DNA from: Harmonia axyridis
Taxonomy: Eukaryota; Arthropoda; Insecta; Coleoptera; Coccinellidae
NCBI RefSeq assembly: GCF_914767665.1
Contig: NC_059502.1
Coordinates: 46,970,753 to 47,034,752 of the forward strand
DNA length: 64,000 nt
Direction of reading: 5' to 3'
Below are positions 1-9,080 of this stretch, in pieces; positions within the stretch are counted from its first letter, which is position 1, and each line of letters begins with the position of its first letter. The notes under the pieces are model-generated. The model had not been told where the DNA came from. It was given only the letters and a program-made list of their open reading frames with translations, and ran no database searches. Made by a program: the position numbers and the translations under genes.

Positions 1-520
1 GATTGAGATCTTTTCTGTGCAGAGATGGTCTTGCATCCCTCAAATTCAACGTTATGTCCTGTTTCAGAGTAATGTTTGAATAAGGCAGATGTTGGATCTC
101 CTTGGCGAATTGCGAGTTGATGCTCATATACTCTTTTAGTTATACGTCTGTTGGTTTGTCCTATGTATGTTCTACGACATGTGAAACATGGTATTTCACA
201 TACACCTTGAGACACGTTATCGATCGTATCCTTTGGTGTTCAAAGAAATTTGGAAATTTTGCTATCGGCTGTGAAAACTGTTTTTATGTCCTGTTTTTAT
301 AGGATGCGACTGATTTTGTCAGTGACACCTTTGATAAAAGGTAGAAAAGCTTTATAAGGGAAATTTTCTGGAAGATTTTTGGTTTATTGTGTATGGGTCT
401 GACGTCATTAATGGCTTTCTGAACTTGTTGACTATTGAAGCCATTCTGTTGTAGGGCGGTTTGGAGTATGTTGATTTCTTTTGGAATGTGTATGCTATCT
501 GTCAGTTTCATGGATCTTCA
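1..520 (-). pseudogene. Penelope-like element (family 4), C-terminal GIY-YIG part, decayed
   Basis: Read on the minus strand, positions 1-300 encode a GIY-YIG endonuclease segment (an EIPC..CRRTYIGQTNRR-type block followed by RVYEHQLAIR). This is the same family as the better preserved copies at 12335-13177 and 19447-20289. Positions 284-511 (minus) give the linker between the reverse-transcriptase (RT) thumb and the nuclease (IPKEINILQTALQQNGF), which in PLEs follows the RT. The frame is broken between the two parts, and the RT proper is missing upstream of about 520. The element also runs off the window start. PLEs combine an RT with a GIY-YIG nuclease that nicks the target. This copy is a dead fragment. 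Confidence 0.75.
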
Positions 521-650
521 TGATGTTCGATAAAGAAGATTAGGTACGCAATGAAAATGAGGAGGATGAACAGATTGAGATTTTGGAAGGAATAACTGCA
601 AAAAAAACAACGAACGCAAAAGATATGCTTTTTGGAATGCTTGGAAAAAT

Positions 651-917
651 TTGATGAGGCAGTTAACCGATGAGTTGAAACTTGCAATTCGAGATAATTG
701 GAAACAAATGGACAAAAAAATTGAAGTTCATGAAATAGAAACAGTGAATAAATTAATTGAATTCCAAGATGAATATGATAACAAAAAAAAAGATCAACAT
801 AAAAGAATAGATAAGATTGAAATGAAAATAGAAGAAACACAAGAAAAATTAGGAGTTATTAATGAGATGCTGGGAAATTCTGAGGAAGAAATTGAGAATT
901 GTAAAAAAATTTATTGA
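651..917 (+). CDS. Short coiled-coil reading frame, unrecognised
   Basis: An 88-codon frame rich in K, E, I and Q with regular heptad spacing (segments such as DKIEMKIEETQEKLGVI), so a coiled coil is likely. I do not recognise the family. It lies between a PLE relic and the 3' end of an RTE-type LINE. After the stop at 915-917 similar Lys/Glu-rich sequence continues to about 1000 with further stops. It could be the broken ORF1 or leader of a retrotransposon, or chance coding in A-rich DNA. No zinc knuckle or other diagnostic motif is visible. Confidence 0.2.
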   Translation: MMRQLTDELKLAIRDNWKQMDKKIEVHEIETVNKLIEFQDEYDNKKKDQHKRIDKIEMKIEETQEKLGVINEMLGNSEEEIENCKKIY

Positions 918-1009
918 AATTTGAACAACAGGACAGAAAATTCACAAAGAATGTAAGAGAAATGATACAACAAGAAATAAGAAAGAATATGAATATACAA
1001 ATATCCAAT

Positions 1010-1183
1010 GTTTTATTCTTCTTCTTCTTCGTCAGCCTTCCCTTATCCACTCCTGGGCGTAGGCCTCTTTCATGTTCCTCCATGCTGTCCTGTCCTGAGC
1101 TATCTGAAACCATCTATTTCCTGCGTACTGCTTTATATCATCAAGCCATCTTCTCTGTGGTCTACCTACACTGCGTTTCGTCT
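1010..1183 (-). pseudogene. RTE-type LINE, extreme C-terminus and 3' end
   Basis: The minus strand encodes the characteristic insect RTE-type tail: VGRPQRRWLDDIKQYAG, then AQDRTAWRNMKEAYAQEW, and a stop near 1032. A short (GAA)n tract at about 1012-1028 follows as the 3' tail. The protein at 2591-4345 ends abnormally just before this point (at WRPRTTK). The two pieces are therefore most simply one RTE element split by the I-group fragment lying between them. Confidence 0.65.
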
Positions 1184-2640
1184 TTCTTTTTTTTTTTTTC
1201 TCTTCAGCATCGACTACTGAGGTCATTAGCCGCCTGAGACTCATGATTTCAGCTGCTCGAAAGCTCAGGTTCATTGCCTGTACAAAGTCTCAATATAAAA
1301 CAAATCCAGACGAAACAAGTGAAGAAACGATCAGATACTAAAACATGGTTATAAACATATACACACATATAGATGTAGAAGATATAAATAAATAAATATA
1401 TAAATAAATAAGAAATGAATATATAAATACATAAGAAATAAATATATAAATACATAGAAAGATGAATAAGTGAGTAGTATACCCGCGTTATAATGGCTCA
1501 GTAGGTTTCATATAAGGTGAATTAGAAAAGTAGCTATCTACGCAACTTTTAGATAAGTTTGTATACGTTTATCTCTTTCAGAAACCTAATTGTGTTTTTA
1601 ATATCATGAAATCCACAAAGGTTATCCTTTAGTTCAGGTCCGATATTACAGTATATTCTTGCAGTTCTATATGCAGAGCATTCACAGATTATGTGAGTCA
1701 GTGTCAGTGGTTCCCTGCAATGTACGCAGATTGGTTGTTGCTCACCTCTAAGAAGGTATCCATGTGTATGTAAGGTATGGCCTATTCTGAGTCGGGTTAC
1801 TTTCGTTCTTTCTTCTCTTGTCATCTGTAACTCATGTGTAGGTACAGAGGCATTGATGCATGGATGAATTATTTTTAGTTTGGTATTTTTGTTCGACCAC
1901 ATTTCTTGCCATTTTTCGACAAGCTTCTGATTTACGAATCTCAATGCATCAGCTCTTTTGAGTAGACACAGGTCTTGGCTAGAATTGTGGGCTGCTTGAT
2001 ATGCAGCCTGGTCCGCACATTCATTTCCTTCTATTCCCACGTGGCTTGGTGCCCAAACAAAGGTCACGTCAACTTCCTGCTCCTGCAGGTAAAGAAGAAG
2101 ACATTTAATATTTCTAGTTATAGGATCCTTAGCGTATATTGGGGCGAGTGACTGCAGTGTGCTCCGTGAATCGGTTACAATCATAACCCGAGTTGAACTC
2201 TTTCCGACAGCACAATATAACAGGGCCTGCCATATCGCATATTGCTCAGCGAAGTAGACAGAGGACATTGGATGAAGTGTCCAGGAATGACTCTCGTTGT
2301 TTGTATAAAATGCACTTCCAACGCCATCTGCAGTTTTTGACCCATCTGTGTAAATTAACTGGGCGGAACCACAATCGGACCGTAGGAAACTGAATGACTG
2401 CCTTATTGCTTCATGGTTTATATTTCTCTTGCTGAACCTATCCATATCGAATCTGATCTTAGTACTTGAGATCAGCCAAGGAGGTCTATCGCGAATATTC
2501 TCTGAAAAAATTTGTGGCAGAAGAATGTTTTCTTCTTCCAAGTATTTATTGGAACGAATTATAGCTGGACGTGTTATAGTTGGCCTCCTCCTATATTTGG
2601 CTATTTTTTGTTCTTTTTGAAGGATCGTTCTTGGTCGTTC
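1184..2640 (-). mobile_element. I-group LINE, 5'-truncated, nested in the RTE element
   Basis: On the minus strand this segment carries only the last third of a LINE ORF2 (RNase H and zinc knuckle), then a 3' UTR with an AT-rich TTTA-type stretch (about 1380-1455). It ends in an A-run (T-run at 1188-1200 on the plus strand). It separates the RTE reading frame (2591-4345) from its own C-terminus (1010-1183), so it inserted later. Exact junctions and a target-site duplication could not be fixed by eye. Confidence 0.6.
1549..2541 (-). CDS. LINE ORF2 C-terminal fragment: RNase H domain and zinc knuckle
   Basis: This 330-codon open frame holds an RNase H fold with the expected acidic residues: YTDGSK (first Asp), the E of FAEQYAIWQAL, VTDSRSTL (third), and WAPSHVGIEGNECAD (last Asp). 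A CCHC-type cluster follows (ICVHCREPLTLTHIICEC). RNase H after the RT followed by such a cluster is typical of I-group LINEs (I, R1, LOA relatives). The RT and endonuclease are missing. The frame remains open some 20 codons upstream of the first counted codon, so this is a 5' truncation and not a complete gene. There are no internal stops, which suggests a fairly young insertion. Confidence 0.75.
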   Translation of the reverse strand: MEEENILLPQIFSENIRDRPPWLISSTKIRFDMDRFSKRNINHEAIRQSFSFLRSDCGSAQLIYTDGSKTADGVGSAFYTNNESHSWTLHPMSSVYFAEQYAIWQALLYCAVGKSSTRVMIVTDSRSTLQSLAPIYAKDPITRNIKCLLLYLQEQEVDVTFVWAPSHVGIEGNECADQAAYQAAHNSSQDLCLLKRADALRFVNQKLVEKWQEMWSNKNTKLKIIHPCINASVPTHELQMTREERTKVTRLRIGHTLHTHGYLLRGEQQPICVHCREPLTLTHIICECSAYRTARIYCNIGPELKDNLCGFHDIKNTIRFLKEINVYKLI

Positions 2641-4345
2641 TTGGTCGCCAGTGTGTCACTTTATATGTCCATCTCGATTTGTCTTGTCGAGCCACGTGTC
2701 CTACCCACTGCCACTTCAATTCTGCAACACGCGCTATAATATTTACGAGCCTGGTTCTTTGTCGGATTTCTTCGTTCCTTTTTCTGTCTCTAAGACTGAC
2801 GTTGAGCATAGTTCTTTCCATAGCTCTCTGCATCACCCTCAGCTGGTTTGCGGTTTTCTTAGTTATTGCCATCGTTTCCAGGCCATATGTCGCTACTGGT
2901 AAAATGCAGGCATCGAAAACTCTGTTTTTAAGGTTTACTGGGATGTCGTTATTCCTGAATATATACTTCATCCTTCCAAAAGCCATCCACGTTAGCCTGA
3001 TTCTTCTTTTTATCTCTGCTGTTTGGTTTTTTTTGCCGATTCTTATTGAGTGTCCTAAATATATATATTCTTCTACATTTTCGAGTTGTGTGCCGTCAAT
3101 GTTTATGTGTTCTGTGGTGTTGTTGATGAGTTTGGTCTTCGAAACATTAATTTTCAAACCGACTTTTTTCAGAGCATCACTAAGTTGTTTTAACATCTCG
3201 CTCAATTCCTGCATGTTGCTACTTATTAGGACGATGTCATCAGCAAAACGAAGATGGTTTAAGTAGGATCCATCTATATTTATACCTTTCGTTTCCCACT
3301 CCAACGATTTAAACACATTCTCCAGCGCCAACGTAAACAGTTTCGGTGATATAGTGTCGCCCTGACGTATTCCTCTACCTATTCTGATCTTATCCGTCTT
3401 TAAGTCATCGTTAATTTTGACCTGGAACGTGGCATTTTTATATATATTCTGCAGTAATTGTGTATAACGAGAATCAATTCTGGCATCATGCACTGCCTGT
3501 GTGAATGCCCACGTCTCTATAGAATCGAACGCCTTATGAAAATCGATAAATGCCAGATATAGGGGTACATTGTATTCAGTTGTTTTCTCTATTAATGTTC
3601 TTATAGTCTGTAGGTGGTCGATTGTACTGAACCCCCGGCAAAACCCCGCTTGTTCTACAGGTTGGTAGTCGTCGAATTTGTTGATCAGCCTGTTGGTGAT
3701 TATTTTTGTGAGCAGCTTGTACAGGTGTGACAGAAGGCTTATTGGTCGGTAGTTTTCTATATAATCACTCTTCCTTTTTTTGAACAGCAGAATAACTTCT
3801 GCGTTTTTCCAAGTATCAGGAATATTGCCCTCGTGCAAACATTTATTTAGAAGAATTTGCAGGGGCCTTTCGATAACTTCTTCTGCCATTTTTATCATCT
3901 CACTTGTGATTCTATCTTCTCCGGGACTTCTTCTATTCTTCATATTCTTCAGTGAAGCCCTTATTTCTTGTTGGGATATCTCTGGAATATCCTCAGATCC
4001 CACATTGCGAACTATCCCACGTTCAACTGTTGGAGCAGACTCGATGGAGGTGTAGAGAGCTGTATAAAATGTCCTGATGTGTTCGACTATACTTTTGTTA
4101 TCTGTTATCACATTTCCCTGCTGGTCATTCATTTTGGTTATTCTATGTTTGCCTTGTGATAATTTCGACCTTAAAACCCTCATGTTTGAATTTTCTTCTA
4201 TTTCATTTTCGATAACTTTGGCATTGTATGCTCTGATGTCTCTTCTCACTTCTTTATGTATTATTTTATTCAATTCCTTATAGGCATGCGTATCTCTGGG
4301 CATTCTTCTCAATGTTTTATTGAATACAGAGAATTCACAATTCAT
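2591..4345 (-). CDS. RTE-type LINE reverse transcriptase, truncated at both ends
   Basis: A 584-codon frame with the RT motifs in order: RSPGEDRITSEMI, EVILLFKKRKSDYIENYRPISLL, LYLAFIDFHKAFDSIE (motif A), RGIRQGDTISPKLFTLAL (motif B), LRFADDIVLIS (motif C, FADD catalytic pair) and EEYIYLGHSI. The C-terminal region (VATYGLETMAITKK, WQWVGHVARQD) matches the usual layout of RTE/BovB-like insect elements. The apurinic-like endonuclease that should precede the RT is absent upstream of 4345. The C-terminus is displaced to 1010-1183 by a nested I-group insertion. The RT core has no stop codons. The element lies upstream of the knirps-family exon, in the opposite orientation, possibly inside that gene's intron. 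Confidence 0.85.
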   Translation of the reverse strand: MNCEFSVFNKTLRRMPRDTHAYKELNKIIHKEVRRDIRAYNAKVIENEIEENSNMRVLRSKLSQGKHRITKMNDQQGNVITDNKSIVEHIRTFYTALYTSIESAPTVERGIVRNVGSEDIPEISQQEIRASLKNMKNRRSPGEDRITSEMIKMAEEVIERPLQILLNKCLHEGNIPDTWKNAEVILLFKKRKSDYIENYRPISLLSHLYKLLTKIITNRLINKFDDYQPVEQAGFCRGFSTIDHLQTIRTLIEKTTEYNVPLYLAFIDFHKAFDSIETWAFTQAVHDARIDSRYTQLLQNIYKNATFQVKINDDLKTDKIRIGRGIRQGDTISPKLFTLALENVFKSLEWETKGINIDGSYLNHLRFADDIVLISSNMQELSEMLKQLSDALKKVGLKINVSKTKLINNTTEHINIDGTQLENVEEYIYLGHSIRIGKKNQTAEIKRRIRLTWMAFGRMKYIFRNNDIPVNLKNRVFDACILPVATYGLETMAITKKTANQLRVMQRAMERTMLNVSLRDRKRNEEIRQRTRLVNIIARVAELKWQWVGHVARQDKSRWTYKVTHWRPRTTKNDPSKRTKNSQI

Positions 4346-4569
4346 TCAGTTGTGTGATTTACAATTATTTCTAAGTAACAGCAGCAAGATCAGATGTTGT
4401 GTTATTTATGAAACAAGGTTCTACATAGGTTACGGCTGAAACAAACGGTGAGCACTAGCCCTTTTTGCCAATTGGATGCGTCCATAGCTTTTTCATACTC
4501 TGAGCTAGGCAATAGAACCTAAAACGACGAGTAACTCTCAGGATATCTTGACATCACAGAAATTTTTAG

Positions 4570-5040
4570 TTGGAAGACTTTGAAGATTATCAGCATTCCC
4601 GAACACAACATTACTTAGAAAGTACAAAAGATTTGATGTCAAGATATTATATCCCACATCAGCCTGTAATCAAAGAAGGACGCAATACAACCGTTAAGAG
4701 GTGTATTCGATGCGAGTTCAAAAACCTGTACTGGACTGCAGAAATCGAAAAAAAGTACAAGCTGGTGAAATTAGATAGCGATAATCAGCCATTACCTTCA
4801 GTACTTAGGAGAAAAAACAGGGGCGATCCTATACAAACTCACGAATTAACTACAGTAACCACGGCACAGTACTGCTAGCATTTCTTATTCAGGCGAAAAT
4901 GCTAATGCATATTATATGGAAGAACAACACTTCATGGGACGAAACACCACAACAGCAAATAAGGAACGCTTGGAAAAACTTCAAAATCGAGCTTCCAAAA
5001 CTAGAAGAAAATCATATTGTCATCATATTCACGTTGGTAT
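4570..5040 (+). pseudogene. BEL/Pao retrotransposon RT relic
   Basis: Two offset frames together retain the BEL/Pao RT signature. The first (4570-4878) shows SRYYIPHQPVIKE, then AEIEKKYKLVKLDSDNQPL and DPIQTHELTTVT, which correspond to the D-IEKMY motif-A block and the following strand of BEL/Pao RTs. The second (4899-5020) gives IWKNNTSWDETPQQQIRNAW, the conserved linker between RT/RNase H and integrase. Frameshifts, stops and a deletion separate them, so the copy is dead. It lies within the probable intron upstream of the knirps-family exon. The other BEL/Pao copy, at 51-54 kb, is much better preserved. Confidence 0.65.
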
Positions 5041-5429
5041 TGACGTCATTAGAATCATTTTATATATATCATACTTGTTAGTTTTAGGAATGAAGTGCAT
5101 TTTACACACGATCTGCTTTTCAGTCACAACCCTTGAGTCCTTGAAAAACCCACTATCTTAAAACTCAAGGTAATGTTGTGACGCAAACCCAACAGTTAAC
5201 TTTGGTAAAATGTTACAATTCGCACCACTCTTTACTATTGTTCGCTTAAAATAACCGCATTCAAGAATAATAATTTGCAGAGACTCGCTCGCACCGACTT
5301 TCTTGCTTGACGACATGTTGAAGAATACTCAGGAAAATCCAAATAAATATAAATATTCAGCTATAATGAATAAATTAATCTTACGTTTCGGTAGTCATTT
5401 ATCCAATTTGTAGTAAGGATTAATAAAGA

Positions 5430-5590
5430 TCCGATAAACTGGTATAATTATCATAAAAAAAAGGACTGAAAGAAACAACGTGTATCTCAGAAACAAAGGA
5501 ATAACGAGTTCATGTTTGAAGGTTTATTATTTCAAAATTATCCAAGGAATCTTCCATTTTATTTTTCACCTCCAATTTAGGAACGCCCTG
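5430..5590. repeat. Possible terminal piece of a CAGGGTG-type DNA transposon
   Basis: The stretch ends with the reverse complement of a CAGGGCGTTCC terminus followed by TATATA. This resembles the CAGGGTG ends and TA targets of the larger elements at 20378, 27571, 39731 and 56250. Only one end is seen and no coding remains. It sits about 125 bp before the receptor splice acceptor. Confidence 0.35.
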
Positions 5591-5699
5591 TATATATTCG
5601 TCTGAGAGACTGTTCCATTGCCTTAAATATCGAACCCTCAATAGTTGAGCTTTGTAGAATAGATCATTCAATCCTTAATAACTCCAAAAAAACTCATTG

Positions 5700-5715
5700 A
5701 CACTTTTTGTTTCAG
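5700..5715 (+). promoter_or_regulatory. Splice acceptor of the knirps-family exon
   Basis: The tract CACTTTTTGTTTCAG ends at 5715. Translation from 5716 starts in phase 0 at SFFGRTYNN, exactly where knirps-family receptors have the residues following CEGCK. The intron therefore splits the DNA-binding domain between its two zinc fingers, consistent with intron placement in this family as I know it. Confidence 0.85.
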
Positions 5716-6525
5716 TCTTTTTTTGGTCGAACCTACAACAACTTAAGCTCCATATCCGAATGCAAGAACAACGGAGAATGTGTCATCAACAAGAAAAATC
5801 GGACAACTTGCAAGGCCTGCCGCTTGAGGAAGTGTCTACTTGTGGGAATGTCAAAAAGTGGCTCAAGATACGGAAGGCGCTCAAACTGGTTCAAAATACA
5901 CTGTCTTCTTCAAGAGCAGCAGTCCGGCCAGAGCATGAACATGGCAGCGGCCCTTTTGAGACCTCACCCTTATCTAACTCGCTTTATACGTCCTCCACTT
6001 GCAACGATCACCAGGGAAAACAGAAGTTCAGAATCAGATAGCGGAGCGTCCTCCATCGACGTTGAAGACGATAAGTCCTTATTCCACGAGAACACCGCGA
6101 AACCCTGCTCGTTAGCGCCAAGCGACCGCGAGTGTGCCTCTGACCAGTCGTCGTCGAAAAAACAGACATCGTTGACTAGTGATAGCGACTACTTCTCCAG
6201 GAGAAAGCTGATGCACTGCCATATACCATCAACATCTCCTACTTCCTTACCTTCCAACGGGTTGATGCCCAAATGGCTTCCACCTCTTTCCGTCTTCAGT
6301 CATCCGTCCATTTGGAAAGACTACTGGGTTGAAATGCCTTATGCACCTTTTGCGCCCACGCCACCTATGTGCCAAGATCAACCGATAGATTTATCCGTTA
6401 AGACAAGTCCACTAGTGTGTTTTGTCAATTCGGATAGTGAACGTAGGACGCCTGAAGGACACGGCAAATCGGCACCGTTGGATCTTACCTTAAATCGAAA
6501 AACGACAGATGTTACTAATTGTTGA
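5716..6525 (+). CDS. kni/eg: Knirps/eagle-family nuclear receptor (NR0A), terminal coding exon
   Basis: This exon encodes 269 residues to a TGA at 6523-6525. It begins with the second half of a nuclear-receptor DNA-binding domain: the second zinc finger has cysteines spaced C-x5-C-x9-C-x2-C (ECKNNGEC to TCKAC), then the family-diagnostic extension GMSKSGSRYG and RRSNWFKIHCLLQ. No ligand-binding domain follows, as expected for the orphan knirps group. The rest is Ser/Pro-rich and carries two likely CtBP corepressor motifs: PIDLSVK (6382-6402) and PLDLTL (6475-6492). Such proteins are nuclear DNA-binding repressors used in segmentation, tracheal or neural development. The upstream exon with the first zinc finger is not in this window. 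The MSKSGSRYG wording resembles eagle more than fly knirps as I recall them, so the paralogue is uncertain. GC content is higher than in the surrounding DNA and the frame is clean, so this is a real host gene. Confidence 0.93.
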   Translation, partial: SFFGRTYNNLSSISECKNNGECVINKKNRTTCKACRLRKCLLVGMSKSGSRYGRRSNWFKIHCLLQEQQSGQSMNMAAALLRPHPYLTRFIRPPLATITRENRSSESDSGASSIDVEDDKSLFHENTAKPCSLAPSDRECASDQSSSKKQTSLTSDSDYFSRRKLMHCHIPSTSPTSLPSNGLMPKWLPPLSVFSHPSIWKDYWVEMPYAPFAPTPPMCQDQPIDLSVKTSPLVCFVNSDSERRTPEGHGKSAPLDLTLNRKTTDVTNC

Positions 6526-8220
6526 GTTTACAATGTTCCTTGTATATTATTAACAGCAATCTTTGTTCTCAATGTCTGCTTCAATTTTTTTGAAAAGACT
6601 CACAAGTAATAGCTGAACAGCAGTGCTATAAAGTCGACCACTGAAATTTGTGATAGATTATTTTGTTCTGAGGAAGTGTTTTGATGAAAATTCAAAGCAT
6701 AAGTCATTTCATTGGCTGGTAATATTTTGGAGAGCTATCAGAGGGATATGGAAATTAGATAGGTTATTTTATGATAAAGTTGGCTTGAAATTTCATTCCA
6801 CCTTTAGAATATTGCCTGTCGTTCTGTCAGATTAATTATGAAAAATACTTTAATTTTACATTGAATTATTGATATTACTACTTCGGTTACCGTTTTCATG
6901 AGACATTTTTCATTCGATTTCGATTACACACTGGAATAAAAAGTGAGTAATTTGATTCTATAGCTGTTTACCCGAAAGCTACAAGTATCGAATCTTCATT
7001 TCTTGACGTACGTATAGATTCAAAGTTTCTGACAGTTGCAACGGTACCTCATGGATTTATCTTTTCAATTCTGAAAATTTCCGTTGGATCCATGGCATTT
7101 TCCATTAAAAATCAGAATATATAATAGAAAACACCAGGTACAGTCTTATATTTCGACAGTTATAATCATCTACAAAAAAAATTGAAATTCCGATTGGAAT
7201 TTAAATCTAACAAAATTCAAAATTTCAGACAGTCTTTAAATATGCCAAAAGTGACACCACATGACTTTCGAATGGAAATTTTCTAATGAATGCTACTGAG
7301 TATATAATTTATTGATTGAATTCTCATCGAAAATAATAGTTGCTATTTTCACCGACAGAGGCAGGTATATATTTGAAAAAAATTAATGATATTTATTATA
7401 AATATAAAAAAAAAACCACTCGACTTTCATCCTGTTCTCAAAACTGAGAACTAAGTTTTGAGAATGGGATGAACCCTAAACATGCATGTCAACGATATTT
7501 CACATATTTATTAAAAATTGTGAAACGCATAGTCAAGTTTTTCATTTCATATTCTTTTATTTAGGTACATCAAAGATATGTTTCACCAAGCGATATGCGA
7601 GGAATCAATTTCGATAATGATATTTATTTTATGTAATATGAATGGAAACTTCATTCCAGTGAAAAATAATGAAGATTCAGTTGTATAGGTAAATAGTGAC
7701 GAGTTAGGCGATGAATTGAGAATATTAAGTTTTACATCTCTTGTGATATTCTAGATGAGAAGCAGAAGTTTTCCAACTTCTGTTCAAAGATGATGTAAAT
7801 AGTAAATAAAACTCTGATAGTTCAAAATTACAAAAATTTAGCTATGACGATTAATATATTATCAGTACCTGATAACAAAGATTACTCTTATTTCTCATAT
7901 TTTCATATTTTTTTTCATTTTATATATGGATTTATATTTATATACGATGGTCAGTTAAAGGTGAGAAATACAGTAAAAATGTTTATATAATATGTAAATT
8001 CAGGATTATTTTTATATGAAATTACTCGGCCAGTAAAAAACGTGCCTTATGTTAATGATTTTTATATTTTGCTATAATAAAATGTTTTGTTGAATCGAGT
8101 GAGTTTTTTATTGAGCCCTTATCCTCCGAATGGATTGTAAAATGTTTGTAATTTTCGAAATTTGAGCCGGGGAACTTGAAATTTTCAGAGTGGGTTCGAA
8201 TCTCAATTGTCGCACTAATG
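6526..8220 (+). other. Probable 3' UTR and flank of the receptor gene; no other gene seen
   Basis: AT-rich sequence with no credible coding frame. AATAAA polyadenylation hexamers occur at 7805-7810 and 8076-8081, so the 3' UTR could be about 1.3-1.6 kb long. A hairpin with 11-bp perfect arms (TTCTCAAAACT and its complement) lies at 7435-7464. I see no transposon reading frame in this stretch, the cleanest non-repetitive part of the first 24 kb. Confidence 0.45.
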
Positions 8221-8539
<319 letters not shown>

Positions 8540-8599
8540 TAAGTATGATAAGGGGTGTGGGAAAATTGATAAGTGTTATAATTTCACTCTTCTTTATTT

Positions 8600-8645
8600 C
8601 ATTTAGTCGACGTTTCGATCCCGATGGGGACCTTCTTCAGGACTC
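8600..8645 (-). ncRNA. Hammerhead-like motif of PLE family 1
   Basis: On the minus strand: core CUGAAGA (8634-8640), one extra A, a six-pair stem II (GGUCCC with GGGAUC), GAAA (8613-8616), then CGUCGAC containing a GUCGAC palindrome. CUGANGA and GAAA around stem II are the invariant hammerhead core elements, and PLEs are known to carry hammerheads in their terminal repeats. The extra nucleotide before stem II and the lack of a self-folding stem III make activity uncertain. Confidence 0.6.
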
Positions 8646-9080
8646 TACAATAGCAATAGAAAACAGTGAAAAACATGGCAATCACAAAACATGTAAAAAT
8701 AGTACATACCGAAATACAGAGTTGTAAAGATCTTATTTGAACACAAATCAATAGCTCTCAAGAAAGCAATGAACAAGAACATCAACAAATTTAGCGAAAA
8801 AAGATCTGATATTTCGTTAGCACAAGAGTAGAAATCAATTATCATATGTAAATAAGGTAAACAGAATAATCAACAAAATGAGAGGTTGTCAAAAATGTTG
8901 TCAACCAGACTTGCCACAGAATACACGCACATGACAAATGAAACATAGAATAGCATTAAATCACACTTGGTCGCAGTAATTCACTCTCACCGAACTCAGA
9001 ACAAATGCGATTATTGAAAGACTCCATGAACCGACTCCAATCCCCTCTCACAGAAATAGTCCGGAACACAGATTTCATTA

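Noticed and set aside
102..302. 66-codon plus-strand frame at 102-302
   Set aside because: Antisense shadow of the PLE GIY-YIG relic; the same shadow recurs at 12977-13285 and 19336-19647.
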